DNA of 64,000 bases from Robertmurraya dakarensis (GTDB lineage Bacteria > Bacillota > Bacilli > Bacillales > Cytobacillaceae). The notes under the pieces are model-generated. The model was given only the letters and a program-made list of their open reading frames with translations. It ran no database searches and was not told the DNA's origin. A program made the position numbers and the translations under genes. The stretch lies in assembly GCF_900156875.1 (NCBI RefSeq), contig NZ_LT707409.1:3493435-3557434 (forward strand), in the 5' to 3' direction. This document shows positions 26,115 through 36,040 of the stretch, one piece after another (positions within the stretch are counted from its first letter, which is position 1; each line of letters begins with the position of its first letter).

Positions 26115-27671
26115 CTACTTTTTTTTCTTATTATCTGCAGCAGCCTTCTCCAATCTGCGAAAGCGCCGCAGATCTGCTTTACGAATCGGAAGTGGTTCGT
26201 GCTTCAGTAACTTTACAATAGCAAATGTTAATAACAAAAGAATGACTGTGAATGGAAGCGCCGCAATTAAGGAAGCTGTTTGCAATGCTTCAAGTCCCCC
26301 TGCATAAAGCAGCACGGCAGCAATCGCCGACATCAGGATCCCCCACACATACTTGGCAAATTGCGGTGGTGTAATGCTTCCATAAGACGTCATACTGGCT
26401 AATATATAGGTTGCTGAGTCAGCGGACGTCACTAAAAATGTGAATATTAATAATATAGATAGCACAGACATGATTACCGAGAATGGCAAATAGTTAAAGG
26501 TTTGGAACAACGCTGATGTAATATCGGCATTAACAGCAGCTGCAATTCCCGCACCATTATTTAAATCCTGCCATATTGCTGTTCCCCCAAACGCCGCTAT
26601 CCATAAGCACGCGATTAAAGGGGGAATAATCATGACACCCATGATATATTCACGTATTTTGCGTCCCCTCGAGACCCTTGCTACAAAAGCTCCAACGAAA
26701 GGCGACCATGCAATCGCCCAAGCCCAATAGAAGATCGTCCAGTCACGAACCCAAGTTCCTCCCTGATACGGCTGCAGACGTAAGCTGTACTGGATAAAAT
26801 TCGTGAAATAGTCCCCCATTGCTAATGTAAAGCTTTCTAAAATAAATACAGTAGGACCTGTAATAAGTACAAATAAAAGCAGCACTATGGCGATTCCTAA
26901 ATTTAGATTACTCAAATAGCGAATCCCTTTATCTAAGCCGGTTGTGGAAGACAACATATAAGCAATAAAAATAATGGCAATAATGATGATTTGGATTCCA
27001 AAATGGTTTTCCGTTCCAAATACAGCATTAATTCCGCCATTCATTTGCAGTACCCCAAGACCAATCGATGTAGCAATCCCCATTACCGTCGCAATCACAG
27101 CTAATGTATCAATTGTATGCTTTACACCCGGTTTGCTTCCTGTGACAGGTTCTAGTGCTGTTGAAACAAGTCCATCTCGATCTTTACGGAACTGCAGGAA
27201 CCCGATCACAAGTCCGACAATTGCAAATACGGACCACTGACTGACTCCCCAATGAAAAAAGGAATATCCCATTGCAAGTCTTGCTGCATCTTCTGTTTGA
27301 CCTGCTACATTTGCATAAGGCGGAGTAAAAAAGTGACTCATCGGTTCCGCGACGCCCCAAAAAACAAGTCCCGCACCAAAGCCCGCTGAAAATAACATTC
27401 CAATCCATGTAAAGAATGAAAATTCTGGGCGCTCTTTTTCACCGCCAAGGCGGATTGCTCCATACTTACTTAAGGCCAAGCCAACCAAAAATACAATCAG
27501 AATGAGAACTGCTAATAAGTAGAACCAGCCAAAATTTACCGTCGTAAAATTAAACAGGTTTCCTGAGACTTCTCCAAACTTCACTGGAATGATGGCACCA
27601 AGAATAACTAATGCCAAAATAACAGCACCTGATATAAAAAAAACTGGATTTCGCAAAATCTTTTTATTCAT
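26115..27671 (-). CDS. BCCT-family compatible-solute transporter (OpuD/EctT-like)
   Basis: 518 residues and about 12 hydrophobic helices. BCCT hallmarks: GFGAGLVFWGVAEPMSHFF in the substrate site, VRDWTIFYWAWAIAWSPFVG and FLVTSADSATYILA. These sodium-coupled carriers take up betaine, ectoine or carnitine. Position next to ectD makes ectoine or hydroxyectoine recapture plausible, but the substrate cannot be read from sequence. The basic C-terminus (RKADLRRFRRLEKAAADNKK) resembles osmosensing tails of BetP-like proteins. Confidence 0.87.
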   Translation of the reverse strand: MNKKILRNPVFFISGAVILALVILGAIIPVKFGEVSGNLFNFTTVNFGWFYLLAVLILIVFLVGLALSKYGAIRLGGEKERPEFSFFTWIGMLFSAGFGAGLVFWGVAEPMSHFFTPPYANVAGQTEDAARLAMGYSFFHWGVSQWSVFAIVGLVIGFLQFRKDRDGLVSTALEPVTGSKPGVKHTIDTLAVIATVMGIATSIGLGVLQMNGGINAVFGTENHFGIQIIIIAIIFIAYMLSSTTGLDKGIRYLSNLNLGIAIVLLLFVLITGPTVFILESFTLAMGDYFTNFIQYSLRLQPYQGGTWVRDWTIFYWAWAIAWSPFVGAFVARVSRGRKIREYIMGVMIIPPLIACLWIAAFGGTAIWQDLNNGAGIAAAVNADITSALFQTFNYLPFSVIMSVLSILLIFTFLVTSADSATYILASMTSYGSITPPQFAKYVWGILMSAIAAVLLYAGGLEALQTASLIAALPFTVILLLLTFAIVKLLKHEPLPIRKADLRRFRRLEKAAADNKKKK

Positions 27672-27779
27672 GTAAACCCCCGCATGTCCAACTGTTTAAT
27701 TTAAGATTACTTCTATTATTTTTCAAATCAGAAAAACAATACTTAATCGAACGAATTAAGCCGAAAAACCTGCGTACAT

Positions 27780-27808
27780 AAAAAAGTACCCCTCGAAAGG
27801 AGTACTTT
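27780..27808 (-). terminator. Terminator after ectD
   Basis: Minus strand AAAGTACTCC pairs with GGGGTACTTT, then TTTT. It separates ectD from the BCCT gene, so the carrier has its own promoter. Confidence 0.8.
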
Positions 27809-27813
27809 AAACA

Positions 27814-28704
27814 TTAAATATTTTCCAAAACCTTTTCACGTGCTGCAATATGATCAGGCCGCGGCTTTTGGCCGGAAAATGGCGAAACTAACTTGTTTTC
27901 CACACTGTTAAAAACAAAGAACACATTGCTTCTTGGACTAGGTGTAATATTGCTATTTGAACCATGCATGATGTTACAATCAAATAATATAACCGAACCA
28001 GCTGGACCAGTTGGAGCAACAATTCCCCCTTGTTCTACCAGTTTGGTTAAGCTCTCATGGTCAGGTACACCAACCTCTTGTCTGCGAAGAGATTGTTCAT
28101 AATTTGATTCTGGTGTTTCGCCCACACAAGAAACGTAATATTTATGAGAACCAGGCACCAGCATAAGCGGTCCATTAAATGGAGTATTTTCTGTTAACGT
28201 AATGGAACAGCTAATTGCTCTCATTCTTGGCATACCATCTTCAACATGCCATGTTTCAAAATCGGAATGCCAATAGAACTCTTTGCCATTAAAACCTGAT
28301 TTAAGATTGATTCTGGACTGGTGTATATACACTTCAGAACCTAGAAGCTGCTCAAGTATCCCTGTCAGACGTTCGTCCCTTGATAGATCTTTAAAAAACT
28401 CTTCGTGTTCATGAACAGCAAACACAGATCGGACATCCTGACTATCAGGTTCACGAATGACCCGCTTATCATCTGAGCCTCTCGATTCTTCAAGCACATT
28501 AGAAAGCTCTTTGCGCATCACAGCAACTTCTGTTTCATTAAAAAACTGATCAAGTACTAAAAAACCATTCTCTTCAAAAAAAGATAATTGATCAGCTGCA
28601 AGAGGACCTGGTTGTGATAAATCAGAATAAACAACAGGATCCTTTCGATCAGTAATGGTTGGAATATTACTTACTCTTGACGGATATAAGTCTAACAAAC
28701 CCAA
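27814..28704 (-). CDS. ectD: Ectoine 5-hydroxylase EctD
   Basis: 296 residues, a 2-oxoglutarate and Fe(II)-dependent dioxygenase turning ectoine into 5-hydroxyectoine. The EctD signature is complete: FYWHSDFETWHVEDGMPRMR holds the metal-binding His and Asp, the distal His is in CNIMHGSNSNITPSPRSN, and the 2-oxoglutarate-binding Arg follows. Lies 88 bases downstream of ectC; may be cotranscribed with ectABC. Confidence 0.95.
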   Translation of the reverse strand: MGLLDLYPSRVSNIPTITDRKDPVVYSDLSQPGPLAADQLSFFEENGFLVLDQFFNETEVAVMRKELSNVLEESRGSDDKRVIREPDSQDVRSVFAVHEHEEFFKDLSRDERLTGILEQLLGSEVYIHQSRINLKSGFNGKEFYWHSDFETWHVEDGMPRMRAISCSITLTENTPFNGPLMLVPGSHKYYVSCVGETPESNYEQSLRRQEVGVPDHESLTKLVEQGGIVAPTGPAGSVILFDCNIMHGSNSNITPSPRSNVFFVFNSVENKLVSPFSGQKPRPDHIAAREKVLENI

Positions 28705-28792
28705 TCACTCCTTCTTCTATTTTATATATTTCTATAAAAGCGGAGATGACTTGTCTTGTGGATTAGCTGCTAAATCGTTAAAAATTCAACAC

Positions 28793-29197
28793 TTACTTCT
28801 GTGATGCTGCTTCTTGTTCTGGTAATCGATAAGCGCCTTCTTCATCATGTATTTCTTGTCCCGTACATGGAGGATTGAAGACACAAACCATTCGCATTTG
28901 TGTTTTTGCACGCAGACGGTGCTTTTCATGCCCATCAAGTGCATACATCGTACCTGCTTTAATTGGATAGATCTTTCCATCCGTTAAATCTTCAATTTCA
29001 CCTTCACCTTCAATGCAATAAACAGCTTCTTGATGGTATTTATACCAAAAAACAGACTCTGTTCCTGCATGAATGATCGTATCATGTAGAGAAAACCCCA
29101 TTCCATCCTTTTGCAAAATAAAACGTCGGCTTTCCCAATGCCCATCAGCTACGTCATCAACAGTTCCTTTAATTTCGTCTAAAGATTTAACAATCAT
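28793..29197 (-). CDS. ectC: Ectoine synthase EctC
   Basis: 134 residues, a cupin enzyme closing N-gamma-acetyl-diaminobutyrate to ectoine. Typical EctC stretches: DGMGFSLHDTIIHAGTE, the metal-site region WYKYHQEAVYCIEGEGEI, and LDGHEKHRLRAKTQMRMVCV. Standard length. A 207-base gap with a hairpin separates it from ectB. Confidence 0.95.
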   Translation of the reverse strand: MIVKSLDEIKGTVDDVADGHWESRRFILQKDGMGFSLHDTIIHAGTESVFWYKYHQEAVYCIEGEGEIEDLTDGKIYPIKAGTMYALDGHEKHRLRAKTQMRMVCVFNPPCTGQEIHDEEGAYRLPEQEAASQK

Positions 29198-29249
29198 GTA
29201 AATTCCTCCTTTTAAAATATGACTATGTAAACCATGATTTATAGATTAT

Positions 29250-29285
29250 CGGGCAGAAATCCCCCTCGGAAGGAGGATCGTCCCG
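29250..29285 (-). ncRNA. Hairpin in the ectB-ectC gap (mRNA processing or attenuator candidate)
   Basis: On the minus strand CGGGACGATCCTCC folds against GGGGGATTTCTGCCCG with small internal loops. No T-tract follows, so it is not a classic terminator. It may stabilise or process the ect mRNA. Confidence 0.4.
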
Positions 29286-29404
29286 CTAATCACACTTAAA
29301 ATTTAGGTGAATAAAAAACATTGCAGCAGTGATTCTTTGGAATGTCCCTCTATTCTGAAAAAACCTGGCATAAGTGTCCGTAAATTTTGACACTATCAAC
29401 CATT

Positions 29405-30685
29405 CTATTTTTGCAAGCTTTCACTTACACTGCTTTCCACAATTTCAAACCCGCGTAACAATTCTTCACGATCAATCGTTAATGGAGGCATGATTTTAAA
29501 GACCTCACTGTTTGGTCCGGAAGTTTCCATAATAACGCCTTTTTCAAAGGCATTTTTACAGATTTTATCGGCAATCCCATCGAGGCCGCATGCAATTCCC
29601 CTCATTAGCCCTCTGCCGCGAACTTCTCCTTGTATTTCCGGATATTTAGAAGCCAGCTTTTCTAAAAATTCACCAACTAGCTCGCCTTTTTCTTGAACAT
29701 CCTTGCTAAAATCCTTTGACTCCCAATAAACAAGGGCCTCTTTTGCAGTAATGAACGCTAAATTATTTCCACGGAATGTACCATTATGTTCTCCAGGACC
29801 CCAAACATCATATTGTGGTTTAATTAGGGTCAGCGCCATCGGAAGTCCATAACCACCAATTGATTTTGATAAACAAACAATATCTGGATTGATCCCAGCT
29901 TCTTCAAAGCTAAAGAATGTGCCAGTTCTGCCGCATCCAGCTTGAACATCATCAATAATTAACAAGATGTCCCACTTTCGGCAGACCTCCTCAATTCTTT
30001 TCAACCATTCATTTTTGGCTACATTTAAACCGCCTTCACCTTGAACGGTTTCCAAAATAATTGCTGCCGGCAATGCAACACCGCTTCCGTTATCCTCAAG
30101 AAAACGCTCCAAGTAATCAACAGTATCAACATCATCGCCTAAATACCGATCAAATGGCATAGCGACACTGTTATGAAGCGGAATTCCCGCACCATGACGT
30201 TTGAATGAATTACCAGTTATTGAGAGTGATCCGATCGTCATCCCATGGAAGGCATTTGTAAAGCTTATTACTAAGTCTCTGCCAGTCACTTTCCTAGCCA
30301 GTTTTAATGCACTTTCTACCGTATTCGTTCCGGTAGGACCAGGAAACATTACCTTATACTCTAGTTCTCGGGGTTTTAAGATGACTTCATTAAACGCTTC
30401 CAAAAACTCAGCTTTAGCTGTTGTCCCCATGTCAAGACTATGAGTAATTCCATCATCCATAATATATTCCACTAATTTTTCTTTCATTTTTGAGTTGTTA
30501 TGGCCATAGTTTAGTGCACCTGCACCTGCAAAGAAATCAATATACTCTTTCCCATTTGCGTCCCACATCGTAGAATCCTTTGCTTTCGTAAATGTGGTTG
30601 GGAAGCTGCGAATATAACTGCGCACTTCTGACTCCAAATTTTCAAATACTCCTAAAAGTGAATCTATTTCTTTTACCGCTACCAT
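29405..30685 (-). CDS. ectB: Diaminobutyrate-2-oxoglutarate transaminase EctB
   Basis: 426 residues, class III PLP aminotransferase converting aspartate semialdehyde to L-2,4-diaminobutyrate. Visible: [37 protein letters not shown], the PLP Asp in [20 protein letters not shown], and the Lys Schiff base in [18 protein letters not shown]. Follows ectA by 77 bases. Confidence 0.95.
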   Translation of the reverse strand: MVAVKEIDSLLGVFENLESEVRSYIRSFPTTFTKAKDSTMWDANGKEYIDFFAGAGALNYGHNNSKMKEKLVEYIMDDGITHSLDMGTTAKAEFLEAFNEVILKPRELEYKVMFPGPTGTNTVESALKLARKVTGRDLVISFTNAFHGMTIGSLSITGNSFKRHGAGIPLHNSVAMPFDRYLGDDVDTVDYLERFLEDNGSGVALPAAIILETVQGEGGLNVAKNEWLKRIEEVCRKWDILLIIDDVQAGCGRTGTFFSFEEAGINPDIVCLSKSIGGYGLPMALTLIKPQYDVWGPGEHNGTFRGNNLAFITAKEALVYWESKDFSKDVQEKGELVGEFLEKLASKYPEIQGEVRGRGLMRGIACGLDGIADKICKNAFEKGVIMETSGPNSEVFKIMPPLTIDREELLRGFEIVESSVSESLQK

Positions 30686-30762
30686 TCAAACACAACCTTT
30701 CAGAATATTCAATATTTTTTGTCGATAATTGTCCTTTCCTCATGGAACCCAGTAGTTTTCTT

Positions 30763-31281
30763 TTAAAAAGGACCAATTCGATATGTCTCTTCGGCTTCAT
30801 GTCCGGTTTCCGGAAATAATTCAGCTTCAAAACAAGCTGAGACTTCGCAGGCACAATCGCGATCCTTTGCTAATCCTTTAAATAGGGACTGGGATGCGAT
30901 GTTTGATGGTGTGACCGTTGCTTCCAGATAGTGAACATTTTCACAACTTTTTCGGTTCAATAACTCTTTCAAGAGCTTTTTCCCTATCCCTTTTCCTCGT
31001 TGTGATTCGTGTACTGCCACTTGCCAGACAAAGACGACATCACTAGAAGGAGGCGGACGGAAAGCGGACACAAAGCCGACGATTTGATCATTTTCCTCTG
31101 CAATCACACAGGTGTCGGAGAAAAACTCGCAAAACATTAAATAAGAATAGGCTGAGTTGAGGTCTAAATTCCCAGTGCTTTTAATAAGCTCCCAAACTTT
31201 TGCTCCATCTTCTTTCGTTGGTTCACGAAAACAAATAGTAGTAGTTGTATCAGACTTTGACTCTGATATTTTAATAGTCAT
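30763..31281 (-). CDS. ectA: Diaminobutyrate acetyltransferase EctA
   Basis: 172 residues, GNAT fold. Acetyl-CoA loop VHESQRGKGIGKKLLKELL, then HYLEATVTPSNIASQSLF, both typical of EctA. First gene of the ectABC(D) operon; AAGGAGGATAAAA precedes the ATG. Expected to rise under high salinity as in other bacilli; the sequence only shows the promoter palindrome upstream. Confidence 0.95.
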   Translation of the reverse strand: MTIKISESKSDTTTTICFREPTKEDGAKVWELIKSTGNLDLNSAYSYLMFCEFFSDTCVIAEENDQIVGFVSAFRPPPSSDVVFVWQVAVHESQRGKGIGKKLLKELLNRKSCENVHYLEATVTPSNIASQSLFKGLAKDRDCACEVSACFEAELFPETGHEAEETYRIGPF

Positions 31282-31314
31282 GTAAGGTTTTTTATCCTCC
31301 TTTTTCCAATTTTC

Positions 31315-31333
31315 TTAACAATTATAATGTTAA
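31315..31333 (-). promoter_or_regulatory. ectA promoter -10 within a 19-bp palindrome
   Basis: TTAACA-ATTATAA-TGTTAA is a perfect dyad, and its centre supplies the minus-strand -10 hexamer TATAAT (31321-31326), about 40 bases from the ectA ATG. No good -35 is visible at 17 bases. A repressor bound here would block the promoter. Owner unknown. Confidence 0.55.
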
Positions 31334-31506
31334 CGTGAATCAACATGGTCGTCAAAGCGGATAAAACAGGCTGACTCTATAAATAATCGATTTAACGAGG
31401 TTGAGCCCACCTACAGCTGTCAATTCTATTAAAATCCCCCTATTTCCTCACAAATCCTCTGATTTTAACGAATATTTTTAAAATTATATTTACTGAATGA
31501 ACACTT

Positions 31507-31536
31507 AAAAAACCGCTATTTTAAACAAATAGCGGC
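31507..31536 (-). terminator. msrAB terminator
   Basis: Minus strand CCGCTATTTGTTTAAAATAGCGG followed by TTTTTT, just past the stop at 31547. Confidence 0.85.
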
Positions 31537-31546
31537 CTAAAAATTA

Positions 31547-32500
31547 TTAAAATAAACTTTTAAACTCCTCATAGCCTTCCTCAGCAAGTTTTTCTTTTGG
31601 AATAAATCGCAGTGCTGCTGAATTGATACAATAACGGGCACGATCAGGACCAGGACCATCATCAAACACATGACCAAGATGGGATTTTGACGTTTTCGCT
31701 CTTATTTCAATCCTTCTCATTCCATGTGAAGTATCGAAGCTTTCTTTCAGCTCTGAACGTCTTAACGGCTTTGTAAAACTCGGCCACCCACAACCGGCAT
31801 CATACTTATCAGCAGAACTAAACAAAGGTTCTCCTGAAATAATATCCACATAAATTCCTTCCGCAGTATGATCCCAGTATTCATTTTGAAAGGGCGGTTC
31901 CGTTCCATTATTTCTTGTCACCTCATACTGTAATGGAGTCAATTCTTGTCGTAATTCCTCATCACTTTTATGCTTTTTCCAATAACTTCGAATAAAAGAT
32001 GCCCGTCCAGACCCCTCTTTATAAAGATTATAGTGAAAAGGATTCTTCTTATAATACTGCTGGTGCTTCTCCTCTGCTTGATAAAAAGGACCTGCCGGCA
32101 GAATGCCCGTTACAATAGGTTTACTGAACTTGCCGCTTTGAGATAGCTTTTCTTTGGAGCTTTCTGCGATTTTCTTTTGCTGCCCATTATGGTAAAAAAT
32201 CGCCGTCCTATAGGAAGTTCCCCGATCACTGAATTGCCCCCCTTCATCTGTCGGATCTATTTGCTGCCAAAATAAATCAACTATTTTTTGATAAGGTATC
32301 TTTTCTGGATCAAATGTGATTTGGACCGCTTCATAGTGGCCGGTAGCATCTGAATGAACTTCTTCATAGGTTGGATTTTCTTTGTGGCCGCCAGTATAAC
32401 CAGAGATCACTTCAGTGATTCCCGGCAGTTCATCAAATGGCGATACCATACACCAAAAACATCCGCCTGCAAAGGCTGCCAATTCATATGGTTTTGACAT
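31547..32500 (-). CDS. msrAB: Bifunctional methionine sulfoxide reductase MsrA-MsrB
   Basis: About 317 residues. MsrA domain first (about 1-165) with the catalytic [11 protein letters not shown], then MsrB (about 185-310) with [12 protein letters not shown] and the catalytic Cys in [11 protein letters not shown]. It repairs both S and R sulfoxides of methionine. MsrB lacks the zinc CxxC pairs near CGWPSF. ATG 32500 sits behind GAAAGGAGTTGG and is preferred to a start seven codons upstream. Monocistronic. Confidence 0.93.
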   Translation of the reverse strand: MSKPYELAAFAGGCFWCMVSPFDELPGITEVISGYTGGHKENPTYEEVHSDATGHYEAVQITFDPEKIPYQKIVDLFWQQIDPTDEGGQFSDRGTSYRTAIFYHNGQQKKIAESSKEKLSQSGKFSKPIVTGILPAGPFYQAEEKHQQYYKKNPFHYNLYKEGSGRASFIRSYWKKHKSDEELRQELTPLQYEVTRNNGTEPPFQNEYWDHTAEGIYVDIISGEPLFSSADKYDAGCGWPSFTKPLRRSELKESFDTSHGMRRIEIRAKTSKSHLGHVFDDGPGPDRARYCINSAALRFIPKEKLAEEGYEEFKSLF

Positions 32501-32566
32501 AATTCCAACTCCTTTCCCCATATGTTACTTTTAGTCTGCTCAATACTCAACAGCGCAAAGAAAAAA

Positions 32567-32592
32567 CCTGGAGTACATATTAGTCTCCAGGA
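32567..32592 (-). terminator. aprX terminator overlapping the stop
   Basis: CCTGGAG / CTCCAGG stem with TTTTTTC after it on the minus strand. The aprX TAA is inside the loop. Confidence 0.7.
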
Positions 32593-33911
32593 ATGGAACG
32601 TTCTGCGTTAATATAACCTGCACCATATATATTGTGTTCTCTATCTCGCCATAAATCAGCACCTGACATCAATAATTCCTTTACCTTATTGGGAGGTAAT
32701 TCTGGGTTATTTTGCTTTATAAGTGCCGCTATTCCTGCACAGATAGGTGTGGCCATTGATGTTCCAGATAAGCTGAAATAATCATTTCCTACGCGGCTTG
32801 TCTTTTGAAGTTTGTCCAAATACGAATTTGGTGCTCTTAACGAGACGATATTTACCCCTGGTGCTAAAATATCCGGTTTCTTATCTCCGTAAATAGTTGG
32901 TCCTCTGCTGGAGAAACTAGCAACATCATCATCATTTCTCGTTTCAACTGTATCCATATCATCCAAGGCTCCGACTGTAATAATTTTTTCACTAAGACCT
33001 GGACTTGCAATCGTACCGCTATTTGGCCCTTCATTCCCAGCAGCTACACATACAACAATTCCCGCATCCCAAGCTGCATTCACTATCTGCACCATTGGGT
33101 CATTGATATCATCCCCAAAATTCTGCGCGGAACTTCCTAAAGACATGCTGATAATATCAATTTTCTCGGCAGAAGGATCTTCATTGTACTGAATGCACCA
33201 ATCCACTCCTGACATGACGGTCTCTAAGGATCCCGATCCTAACTTATCGAGCACCTTAACCCCGACTAGATTTGCTTCTGGAGCTGGTCCTGCATATCTA
33301 GACGATGAGGCTGCACCATTTCCAGCAGCATCTCCTGCACAATGTGTCCCATGTCCATTATCATCGTATGGGTCTGTTCGATTATTAATAAAATCAACAA
33401 AATCTGTAATTCTTCCGGATAGATCCTGATGCGGATAGATCCCTGTGTCAATAATCGCAATTTTTACTCCTTTTCCTGTTAATCTCTGATTTCTCCTTAC
33501 TACATTCCTTGCTCTCGCGGATTCTACCGCTACATCCAAAAACGCTTTTACTTCCCTATTCAAATAAATCTTTTTAATATGACGGCAGCTGGATAACATG
33601 TCCTCTAAGCCATTTGGGGTAATATCAGCACTGCAGCAGGAAACCCTCGAGAAATGAACTCTTATATTATTTTTTACATGCTTCTTCATCACCGTCTCTA
33701 TTTCATTACAACCCTTTTCATAGCAGCCCTTTTCAAACTCGATAATAACGGAAAGCTTTTTTCTCTTTTTAAGAGAACCCTCGAAATAACGATGCAAAAA
33801 GCAAGGCGTCCACTTAAATGGTCTATAAAGGTTTAGTATTTCTTCACGCAGCGAACGTTCGAGCTTGTCTGCATTTGCTCTAACCATTTGCACCATTGAA
33901 AAACCAAACAA
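32580..33911 (-). CDS. aprX: Intracellular-type subtilisin-like serine protease AprX
   Basis: 443 residues, almost the same length as B. subtilis AprX. No signal peptide. N-terminal pro-like region MFGFSMVQMVRANADKLERS and FKWTPCFLHRYFEG are diagnostic. Catalytic triad: Asp in IAIIDTGIYPH, His in DDNGHGTHCAGDAAGNG and Ser in LSGTSMATPICAGIAALIK, with oxyanion Asn in CVAAGNEGPNSG. Role in late growth in B. subtilis is poorly defined. Monocistronic. Confidence 0.93.
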   Translation of the reverse strand: MFGFSMVQMVRANADKLERSLREEILNLYRPFKWTPCFLHRYFEGSLKKRKKLSVIIEFEKGCYEKGCNEIETVMKKHVKNNIRVHFSRVSCCSADITPNGLEDMLSSCRHIKKIYLNREVKAFLDVAVESARARNVVRRNQRLTGKGVKIAIIDTGIYPHQDLSGRITDFVDFINNRTDPYDDNGHGTHCAGDAAGNGAASSSRYAGPAPEANLVGVKVLDKLGSGSLETVMSGVDWCIQYNEDPSAEKIDIISMSLGSSAQNFGDDINDPMVQIVNAAWDAGIVVCVAAGNEGPNSGTIASPGLSEKIITVGALDDMDTVETRNDDDVASFSSRGPTIYGDKKPDILAPGVNIVSLRAPNSYLDKLQKTSRVGNDYFSLSGTSMATPICAGIAALIKQNNPELPPNKVKELLMSGADLWRDREHNIYGAGYINAERSIPGD

Positions 33912-34128
33912 TTTTATCCCTTCCCTTCTAAACTTTTATTAGCAGTCTATGAAGGAGGGGAAGAGATTGCAGCGGTACTTGTCCCATATTATTAAGATAA
34001 AACTTACTAATTTCGATGAAGCTAAAATATCATTCGTTATTATTACATCTTAATCCCTATATGGAGCATGTTAACCTAAGTTTTCGACTTTTTAGTCTAA
34101 AAACTCCCATCGTAATCTTGCTGTCTAC

Positions 34129-34153
34129 TATACTATTTTTGAAAGCGTAATCA
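34129..34153 (+). promoter_or_regulatory. cstA promoter -10 and cre site
   Basis: TATACT at 34129-34134 is a likely -10. TGAAAGCGTAATCA at 34140-34153 matches the cre consensus TGWAARCGYTWNCW at 13 of 14 positions and would lie just after the start point, fitting CcpA repression in good carbon supply. Confidence 0.65.
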
Positions 34154-34172
34154 CTGTAGAGGGGGAGAATAA

Positions 34173-35624
34173 ATGTATACATTTCTAGCAGGTATTGTCC
34201 TGTTAATCATAGGTTATTTCACGTATGGAAAGTTTATTGAAAAAATATTCGGAGTCAAAGAAGACCGTGCAACACCGGCTTATGTAAATAATGATGGTGT
34301 GGACTATGTACCCATGAGTACACCTAAAAACTCTCTGATCCAACTATTAAATATTGCCGGTACAGGCCCAGTTTTTGGCCCAATTATGGGAGCTCTATAC
34401 GGACCTGTAGCTTTTATTTGGATCGTCATCGGCTGTATTTTTGCGGGGGCTGTTCATGACTACTTAACAGGAATGATTTCCATCCGTAACCGAGGGGCTC
34501 ATTTACCGGAGCTTGCGAGCAAGTTCTTAGGAAAAGTAATGAAACATGTTGTTAACGCCTTTGCTGTCCTGCTTCTTTTATTAGTAGGTACAGTATTCGT
34601 ATCAACACCAGCGAGTCTGTTACACCTTTTAATGGATGGCAAAGTCGCTATGGGCATCCTTATTGCAGTTATTTTTCTATATTATATTTTGGCAACATTA
34701 CTGCCAGTTGATAAAATTATCGGTCGCGTCTACCCATACTTCGGTGCTGTTCTTGTAATTAGTGCCCTTGGAGTTGGTATTGGTTTAATCGTGAAGGGTG
34801 CACCAATCCCTGAACTTTCTCTATCAAACTTCCATCCTGACAATGCACCGATTTTCCCGTTATTATTTTTCACCATTACTTGTGGTGCTTTATCAGGATT
34901 CCATGCAACACAAACACCCATCATTTCTCGTACTACTCAAAAGGAAAAGCAAGGCCGTAAAATTTTCTATGGAATGATGATTGCTGAGGGAATCATTGCG
35001 ATGATTTGGGCTGCAGCCGCGATGAGTTTATTTGATGGATATAATGGATTAAGCGATGTTCTTGCAGCAGGCGGTCCTGGTGCGATTGTAAGTGAAGTTT
35101 CAACAACAATGCTTGGAGCAATTGGCGGAACACTTGCTGTACTTGGAGTAGTTGTATTACCGATCACTTCAGGCGATACTGCTTTCCGCAGTGCTCGTAT
35201 GATCATTGCAGAATACCTTAACATTGCACAAAAGAAAATCTCAAGCCGTCTATGGATTGCTATACCACTATTTGCTGTTTCAGTGGTTCTTACTCAAATC
35301 GACTTTAATATTTTATGGAGATACTTTAGCTGGGCTAACCAAGCAACAGCTGTTATTGCTCTGTTTGTAGGTGCTATGTATTTATACATCGCAAAGAAAA
35401 ACTACTGGGTTGCACTTGTACCTGGAACTTTCATGCTAGTGATGGTCATCACCTATATTTTAAATGCACAGATCGGTTTCGGCCTATCCTTGAACACATC
35501 TTGGTACGGCGGCTTTATCGGTGCAATTGTCCTTGTCCTGCTATTCTTCAACGCTGCTAAAAAGGCACGGGCCAATAATTTACCGCTTGATGAAGATATT
35601 TCAGATTGGAACAGAGTAGCTTAA
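34173..35624 (+). CDS. cstA: CstA-family carbon starvation / peptide or pyruvate transporter
   Basis: 483 residues, short form of the CstA/BtsT family, with about 12 to 13 membrane helices. Signatures: TPKNSLIQLLNIAGTGPVFG, GPVAFIWIVIGCIFAGAVHD and GFHATQTPIISRTTQKE. Family members import peptides or pyruvate. A cre site over the start region suggests CcpA control. GAGGGGGAG precedes the ATG. Followed immediately by a small membrane-protein gene. Confidence 0.9.
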   Translation: MYTFLAGIVLLIIGYFTYGKFIEKIFGVKEDRATPAYVNNDGVDYVPMSTPKNSLIQLLNIAGTGPVFGPIMGALYGPVAFIWIVIGCIFAGAVHDYLTGMISIRNRGAHLPELASKFLGKVMKHVVNAFAVLLLLLVGTVFVSTPASLLHLLMDGKVAMGILIAVIFLYYILATLLPVDKIIGRVYPYFGAVLVISALGVGIGLIVKGAPIPELSLSNFHPDNAPIFPLLFFTITCGALSGFHATQTPIISRTTQKEKQGRKIFYGMMIAEGIIAMIWAAAAMSLFDGYNGLSDVLAAGGPGAIVSEVSTTMLGAIGGTLAVLGVVVLPITSGDTAFRSARMIIAEYLNIAQKKISSRLWIAIPLFAVSVVLTQIDFNILWRYFSWANQATAVIALFVGAMYLYIAKKNYWVALVPGTFMLVMVITYILNAQIGFGLSLNTSWYGGFIGAIVLVLLFFNAAKKARANNLPLDEDISDWNRVA

Positions 35625-35774
35625 ATGGGCTGCTGCAGTCCAGAATATCGAAAGGTTGTGAATGAACAGGAAAAAAAAGTGAATGAAAAGACGAACGAAA
35701 AAATCTCACCATTCATTAAGTTTTCCGCCGTACTCATCACAACTGGAAGTGTGCTAGCATTCTTGCTTCTGTAA
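35625..35774 (+). CDS. Small membrane protein behind cstA, 49 residues
   Basis: ATG follows the cstA TAA with no gap. The protein starts MGCCSPEYRKVVNEQEKKVN, continues with a charged stretch, and ends in one transmembrane helix (IKFSAVLITTGSVLAFLLL). The Cys pair at positions 3-4 and single helix suggest a membrane-associated partner of CstA. A terminator follows directly. Small cstA-linked proteins occur in other bacteria (YbdD in E. coli), but this one is not visibly related. Confidence 0.65.
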   Translation: MGCCSPEYRKVVNEQEKKVNEKTNEKISPFIKFSAVLITTGSVLAFLLL

Positions 35775-35784
35775 TGTTGGCGAC

Positions 35785-35812
35785 AAAAGCTCCTTTTTAG
35801 GAGCTTTTTTTA
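35785..35812 (+). terminator. cstA operon terminator
   Basis: AAAAGCTCC / GGAGCTTTT stem, six-base loop, then TTTT. Confidence 0.85.
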
Positions 35813-36040
35813 TTTTCCCCTCAGCATTCTTTGGTTGTTGAATTTTTATTAAACACATGCTACTCATGCAAAAATTAATCTCAAAATCATCCTAGAGAAC
35901 CCCTTCGTTTCAATACATTAATTTTTTACAGGTAAAAAATTTTCAAAATTTTGTTTAAAATTATAGAAATTCCGAATTATTGTTGTATAATATATAAATA
36001 AAACATCCGTTGTTATATAACATGAATAGGAGGTCATATA

